Shown: in pieces, positions 7,644 through 10,109 of the stretch
Layout: every line of letters begins with the position of its first letter
Numbering within the stretch: position 1 is the first letter of the stretch
NCBI GenBank assembly: GCA_002469915.1
Contig: DKOG01000242.1
Location: 1-10,109 of the forward strand
Direction of reading: 5' to 3'
DNA: 10,109 nt
Source: Bacteroidetes bacterium UBA7368
Lineage (GTDB): Bacteria > Bacteroidota > Rhodothermia > Rhodothermales > UBA10348
Notes under the pieces: generated by a model
What the model was told of the DNA's origin: nothing
Database searches by the model: none
What the model saw: the letters and a program-made list of their open reading frames with translations, nothing else
Made by a program: the position numbers and the translations under genes

Positions 7644-7829
7644 GTGAAAATTTGGTTCTGGAATATACTACTCAGGAACGCTGGGGTACATAAGTAGGTT
7701 AACACTGTTCACCTAGCAGCGAAGAATCAATGCTTTACACGCCAGGTTATCGTCATTATCGTCATTATCGACGTATTGTGCGTGTATTAGCCGATTTTTC
7801 TCTTTACATCAACGGATATTCGTACGCAC
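7644..7829. other. Divergent intergenic region between pyrF and the acyl-CoA dehydrogenase gene
   Basis: This 186-base gap holds the starts of two diverging transcripts. On the plus strand, TTTACA at 7734-7739 is spaced 17 bases from TATCGT at 7757-7762, a weak promoter-like pair. No Shine-Dalgarno precedes the dehydrogenase ATG. GTGCGT at 7778-7783 is complementary to ACGCAC at 7824-7829, just before the ATG, but a 6-bp stem with a 40-base loop is unremarkable. The region also contains the 9-bp repeat and small ORF listed separately. Confidence 0.5.
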
Positions 7830-7843
7830 ATGGCTCTCGATAA
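7730..7843 (+). CDS. Possible 37-residue upstream ORF (leader peptide candidate)
   Basis: ATG at 7730 opens a 37-codon frame that ends at TAA 7841-7843, overlapping the first codons of the acyl-CoA dehydrogenase in another frame. The predicted peptide starts MLYTPGYRHYRHYRRIV and is rich in Tyr, Arg and His because of the 9-bp repeat. The upstream GAAGA (7721-7725) is a weak ribosome-binding candidate. It may be a leader peptide, or a chance frame in an AT-rich gap. No homologue is recognised. Confidence 0.2.
   Translation: MLYTPGYRHYRHYRRIVRVLADFSLYINGYSYAHGSR
7747..7772 (+). repeat. 9-bp tandem repeat (TTATCGTCA, about 2.7 copies)
   Basis: TTATCGTCA occurs at 7747-7755 and 7756-7764, followed by a partial third unit TTATCG at 7765-7770. 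The period is three codons, so the repeat encodes Tyr-Arg-His units in the small ORF starting at 7730. It overlaps a weak candidate -10 element. It is a short direct repeat of the type formed by slippage. Confidence 0.85.
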
Positions 7844-9797
7844 CTTAAAGCTCAAAAACGTTTCTGACCAAGACCGCAAAATGATTGCGGATATCGAACG
7901 GATGATGGGTCCAGAACCAAAGCAAATGGGGTTCGCCAAGAATCTGTTTTGGGGAAATTTCAGAAGTGACTTAGTATTTCCATATCCGAATGTTTCATCT
8001 GAGGAGAAACAGCGCTGTGATGCGCTATTGCTTGAGTTAGAGACCTACCTCAAGAATGAGCACCCTTCCATAGAGATTGATCAGAAGGAGTACATCCCGG
8101 AATGGGTTATACAGCGTCTGTTTGACATGGGTGTCATGGGGATGACGGTACCTGTGGAGTACGAAGGGCTGGGGCTCGGCATCACGAGCTATAACAGAGT
8201 CTTGTCGATGATTGGGGCCTATTGTGGTTCAACTTCCGTTATGGTGTCTGCTCACCAATCCATTGGCTGTAAGGCTATCATGCTATTTGGTAGTGACAAG
8301 CAGAAGCAGACCTTCCTACCAGGCGTAGCACGGAAGTACTTGTCTGCATTTTGTCTCTCGGAGCCCAATGTCGGATCCGATGCAGCTGGGCAGGAGACCC
8401 GCTGTGAACTTAGTGAGGATGGATCGCACTATATATTGAATGGTGAGAAGAAGTGGAGTACATCGGGAGCGCTCAGTGGGATGTTCACTGTGATGGCGAA
8501 TCAGATGGTGGGTGGTCGTAAAAAGGTGTCAGCGCTCATTTTGACGCCTGATATGGAAGGAGTAGATGTTTTTGAAAAAAACCGCTCTAAAGTGGGCATT
8601 AGAGGGACCTGGCAGGGGCGAATTCGCTTCAACAACGTCCGTGTGCCTCGCGAAAACTTGCTTCACGAAGAGGGTAGGGGACTTCACGTCGCTCTTACCT
8701 GTCTGAACTTTGGACGCTGCACGTTATCTGCAGGAATTGCAGGAGCCGCCAAAAGAGCTACAGATCAAGCTACGAAATGGGTTCAGACTCGATATCAGTT
8801 CGATCGTCCGCCAGCCGATTTTGAATTGGTACAACAGCGCGTCGCGCGTATGCACGCTTTTAGCTACGCCATGGATTCCATGCTCTACCTGATGACGGGC
8901 ATGTTGGATCGGGGAGATTCCGATATTATGGTCGAGACTGCGATAACTAAAGTCTTTTGCTCTCAGCTTGGTTGGGAAATCATAGACGACGCGCTCGAAA
9001 TCATGGGCGGTGAAGGATACGTTACTGAAAATGAGATCGATAGGATTTGGCGAGACAACCGGATTCATCGCATTGTCGAAGGCTCCAACGAAGTGATGCA
9101 GCCGTTCATATTTGGGTACGGTGGTAAGCAGCTAGCTGAGCAGATGTTGGGCATTCAGCAACGTCTTACCTGGGATTCGGATGAATCCTTAGGAGCTAAC
9201 CTGAGTCGCATTCTTTCGGGGATGGTCAATCCCAAAGTAATGGCACGAGCCATTCCGCTGGCCACAGAGCTCTTTCTGGGTATTAAAAAGAAGGCGCCTA
9301 GCATTGAACCCAAAAGTTCAGAATTGGTAGGTCATGCCGATCGACTAGCTCGTCTGATTCAGCAGCATACCCATATGTTCAAAATGGCCTCAAAATGGCA
9401 TGCTGAGCAGATTGTTGTACGGCAAGCACCGCAAGCGCGACTCGCAGATAGTGCCACGTACATTTTTGCCATGGTATCCATTCTTTCACGAGTAGATCTT
9501 CAAATTCAGAATAATGATCCGGCCTTGGCGCATGACCGTGCCTTTTTTGAGCATGCATTCGATCTACTCGAACTCAGAATCGAGCAAGAAATCGCTGGAT
9601 TGAGGACGAATGCGGATTCAAGTATGGCTACTGCCGCTGCAGCAGCCAGAACCTACAATGATTCACTATCGAATGGTGATTTCTATATCCACGAAGCAGC
9701 TCCTCATGCGGCAGGTTCGGGTAAGAAGGTGCAGAAAGATCATATTCAGCAATTCCCCGGAGACTCTGTCTTAAAGGCCACCCCAGTGGAAGCCTAA
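7830..9797 (+). CDS. Acyl-CoA dehydrogenase, VLCAD/ACAD9-like with C-terminal extension
   Basis: This is an FAD flavoprotein expected to introduce the alpha,beta double bond into fatty acyl-CoA in beta-oxidation and pass electrons to electron-transfer flavoprotein. At 655 residues it is far longer than the roughly 380-residue short/medium-chain enzymes and matches the VLCAD/ACAD9 layout: a core to about residue 435, then about 220 mostly helical residues. Core motifs are CLSEPNVGSD (175-184), NGEKKWSTSG (204-213), RYQFDRP (321 onward, where many family members have Gly at Asp325) and IMGGEGYVTE. HRIVEGSNEV carries Glu417, the position of the catalytic base in VLCAD and MCAD. In mitochondrial VLCAD the C-terminal extension aids membrane association; a like role here is inference. 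The ATG has no Shine-Dalgarno sequence, and the N-terminus GFAKNLFWGNF looks complete. No thiolase, hydratase or ETF gene is adjacent within the window. Confidence 0.93.
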   Translation: MALDNLKLKNVSDQDRKMIADIERMMGPEPKQMGFAKNLFWGNFRSDLVFPYPNVSSEEKQRCDALLLELETYLKNEHPSIEIDQKEYIPEWVIQRLFDMGVMGMTVPVEYEGLGLGITSYNRVLSMIGAYCGSTSVMVSAHQSIGCKAIMLFGSDKQKQTFLPGVARKYLSAFCLSEPNVGSDAAGQETRCELSEDGSHYILNGEKKWSTSGALSGMFTVMANQMVGGRKKVSALILTPDMEGVDVFEKNRSKVGIRGTWQGRIRFNNVRVPRENLLHEEGRGLHVALTCLNFGRCTLSAGIAGAAKRATDQATKWVQTRYQFDRPPADFELVQQRVARMHAFSYAMDSMLYLMTGMLDRGDSDIMVETAITKVFCSQLGWEIIDDALEIMGGEGYVTENEIDRIWRDNRIHRIVEGSNEVMQPFIFGYGGKQLAEQMLGIQQRLTWDSDESLGANLSRILSGMVNPKVMARAIPLATELFLGIKKKAPSIEPKSSELVGHADRLARLIQQHTHMFKMASKWHAEQIVVRQAPQARLADSATYIFAMVSILSRVDLQIQNNDPALAHDRAFFEHAFDLLELRIEQEIAGLRTNADSSMATAAAAARTYNDSLSNGDFYIHEAAPHAAGSGKKVQKDHIQQFPGDSVLKATPVEA

Positions 9798-9832
9798 GAC
9801 ATAGGACGACACACCGGTTTTGCCCCATTTGA

Positions 9833-9865
9833 GCTGAGTAACCGGCACGGAATCGGCTACTCAGC
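9833..9865. terminator. Hairpin between convergent genes, possible bidirectional terminator
   Basis: GCTGAGTA (9833-9840) pairs perfectly with TACTCAGC (9858-9865). After one A/C mismatch, CCG pairs with CGG, leaving a 9-base loop. It stands 35 bases after the acyl-CoA dehydrogenase stop, and its right arm includes the stop codon of the convergent gene (complement of 9861-9863). Flanking T-runs are poor (AATTACGCTTAATTT on the plus side), so it is not a textbook intrinsic terminator, though its position fits that role. Confidence 0.5.
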
Positions 9866-10109
9866 GAATTACGCTTAATTTGTGAGTTTGAGATCCAGAC
9901 CGGCTTGTTAACCTAGCAAAGTAGCTGCCGGAAGGGAGATTTTCGGCAGCAAAAGAAATGCGGTGTGTGCCCGCTGAAACCATGCGGTTGGAAAGAGTGG
10001 TCAGGTTTCTGCCTTGGAGGTCGAAAATCTCCAGGCGAATATGCTGCGACCGATCAAGCTCAATTTCAATCGTGGTCCGGTTTCTGAAGGGATTGGGGTA
10101 GTTCCCAGT
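9861..10109 (-). CDS. C-terminal fragment of a T9SS-secreted protein (type A sorting domain)
   Basis: Only the last 82 codons lie in the window; the gene begins beyond the right edge. The frame reads TGNYPNPFRNRTTIEIEL, then LEIFDLQGRNLTTL, SAGTHRISF, NLPSGSYFARL and a closing HKLSVIR before TGA. These are the hallmarks of the type IX secretion C-terminal sorting domain/FlgD-like Ig fold common in Bacteroidota and Rhodothermota: NYPNPF start, D-x-x-G-R turn, AG-x-H and LPSGxYFxRL. Such proteins cross the outer membrane through the Por secretion system and are released or anchored at the surface after the domain is removed. The catalytic or binding part is not visible, so the protein's role is unknown. 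The stop codon lies inside a hairpin. Confidence 0.88.
   Translation of the reverse strand, partial: TGNYPNPFRNRTTIEIELDRSQHIRLEIFDLQGRNLTTLSNRMVSAGTHRISFAAENLPSGSYFARLTSRSGSQTHKLSVIR

Noticed and set aside
8710..9068. Out-of-frame and antisense open frames in the acyl-CoA dehydrogenase gene
   Set aside because: They lie wholly within a gene whose motifs are continuous in one frame; no frameshift is needed to explain it.
9628..9828. Minus-strand frame over the 3' end of the acyl-CoA dehydrogenase
   Set aside because: It is antisense to the end of the dehydrogenase gene, with no domain or plausible start signal.

Overview
The window looks like a chromosomal fragment of a marine-type member of the Bacteroidota/Rhodothermota group (Rhodothermia- or Balneolia-like); this placement is an inference. 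The evidence is a C-terminal type IX secretion (T9SS) sorting domain of the NYPNPF type at the right edge, a DUF4175-like membrane/coiled-coil protein at the left edge, a TonB-dependent receptor, near-absence of strong Shine-Dalgarno sequences, and two exact matches to the Bacteroidota -7 promoter element TAnnTTTG. Base composition appears close to balanced and uniform. I saw no insertion sequence, integrase, tRNA, rRNA or CRISPR array.

Layout. Positions 1-2915, minus strand: one uninterrupted reading frame of 971 codons that runs off the left edge. It encodes a DUF4175-like protein with three N-terminal membrane segments, a beta-rich middle and a very long Glu/Gln/Met-rich coiled coil. A divergent intergenic region (2916-3103) holds two candidate promoters. 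Then come, on the plus strand, a plant/cyanobacterial-style glucose-1-phosphate adenylyltransferase (glgC, 3104-4363) and a TonB-dependent outer-membrane receptor (4485-6485). Converging on these from the right is a two-gene minus-strand operon: orotidine-5'-phosphate decarboxylase (pyrF, 6810-7643) and a small antibiotic-biosynthesis-monooxygenase-type protein (6517-6813), joined by an ATGA overlap. A second divergent intergenic region (7644-7829) carries a 9-bp in-frame tandem repeat inside a possible small upstream ORF. It precedes a large VLCAD/ACAD9-like acyl-CoA dehydrogenase (7830-9797). A hairpin at 9833-9865 separates that gene from the convergent 3' end of a T9SS-secreted protein (9861-10109, minus strand).

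The genes do not form one pathway. They cover glycogen synthesis, pyrimidine synthesis, fatty-acid beta-oxidation, outer-membrane import and secretion, and read as ordinary core-genome content with frequent strand switches. I did not find a convincing undescribed system. The points most worth checking are the DUF4175-like coiled-coil protein, the possible leader peptide ahead of the acyl-CoA dehydrogenase, the promoter and start of the orphan glgC, and the conserved-or-not pairing of pyrF with the monooxygenase-like gene.
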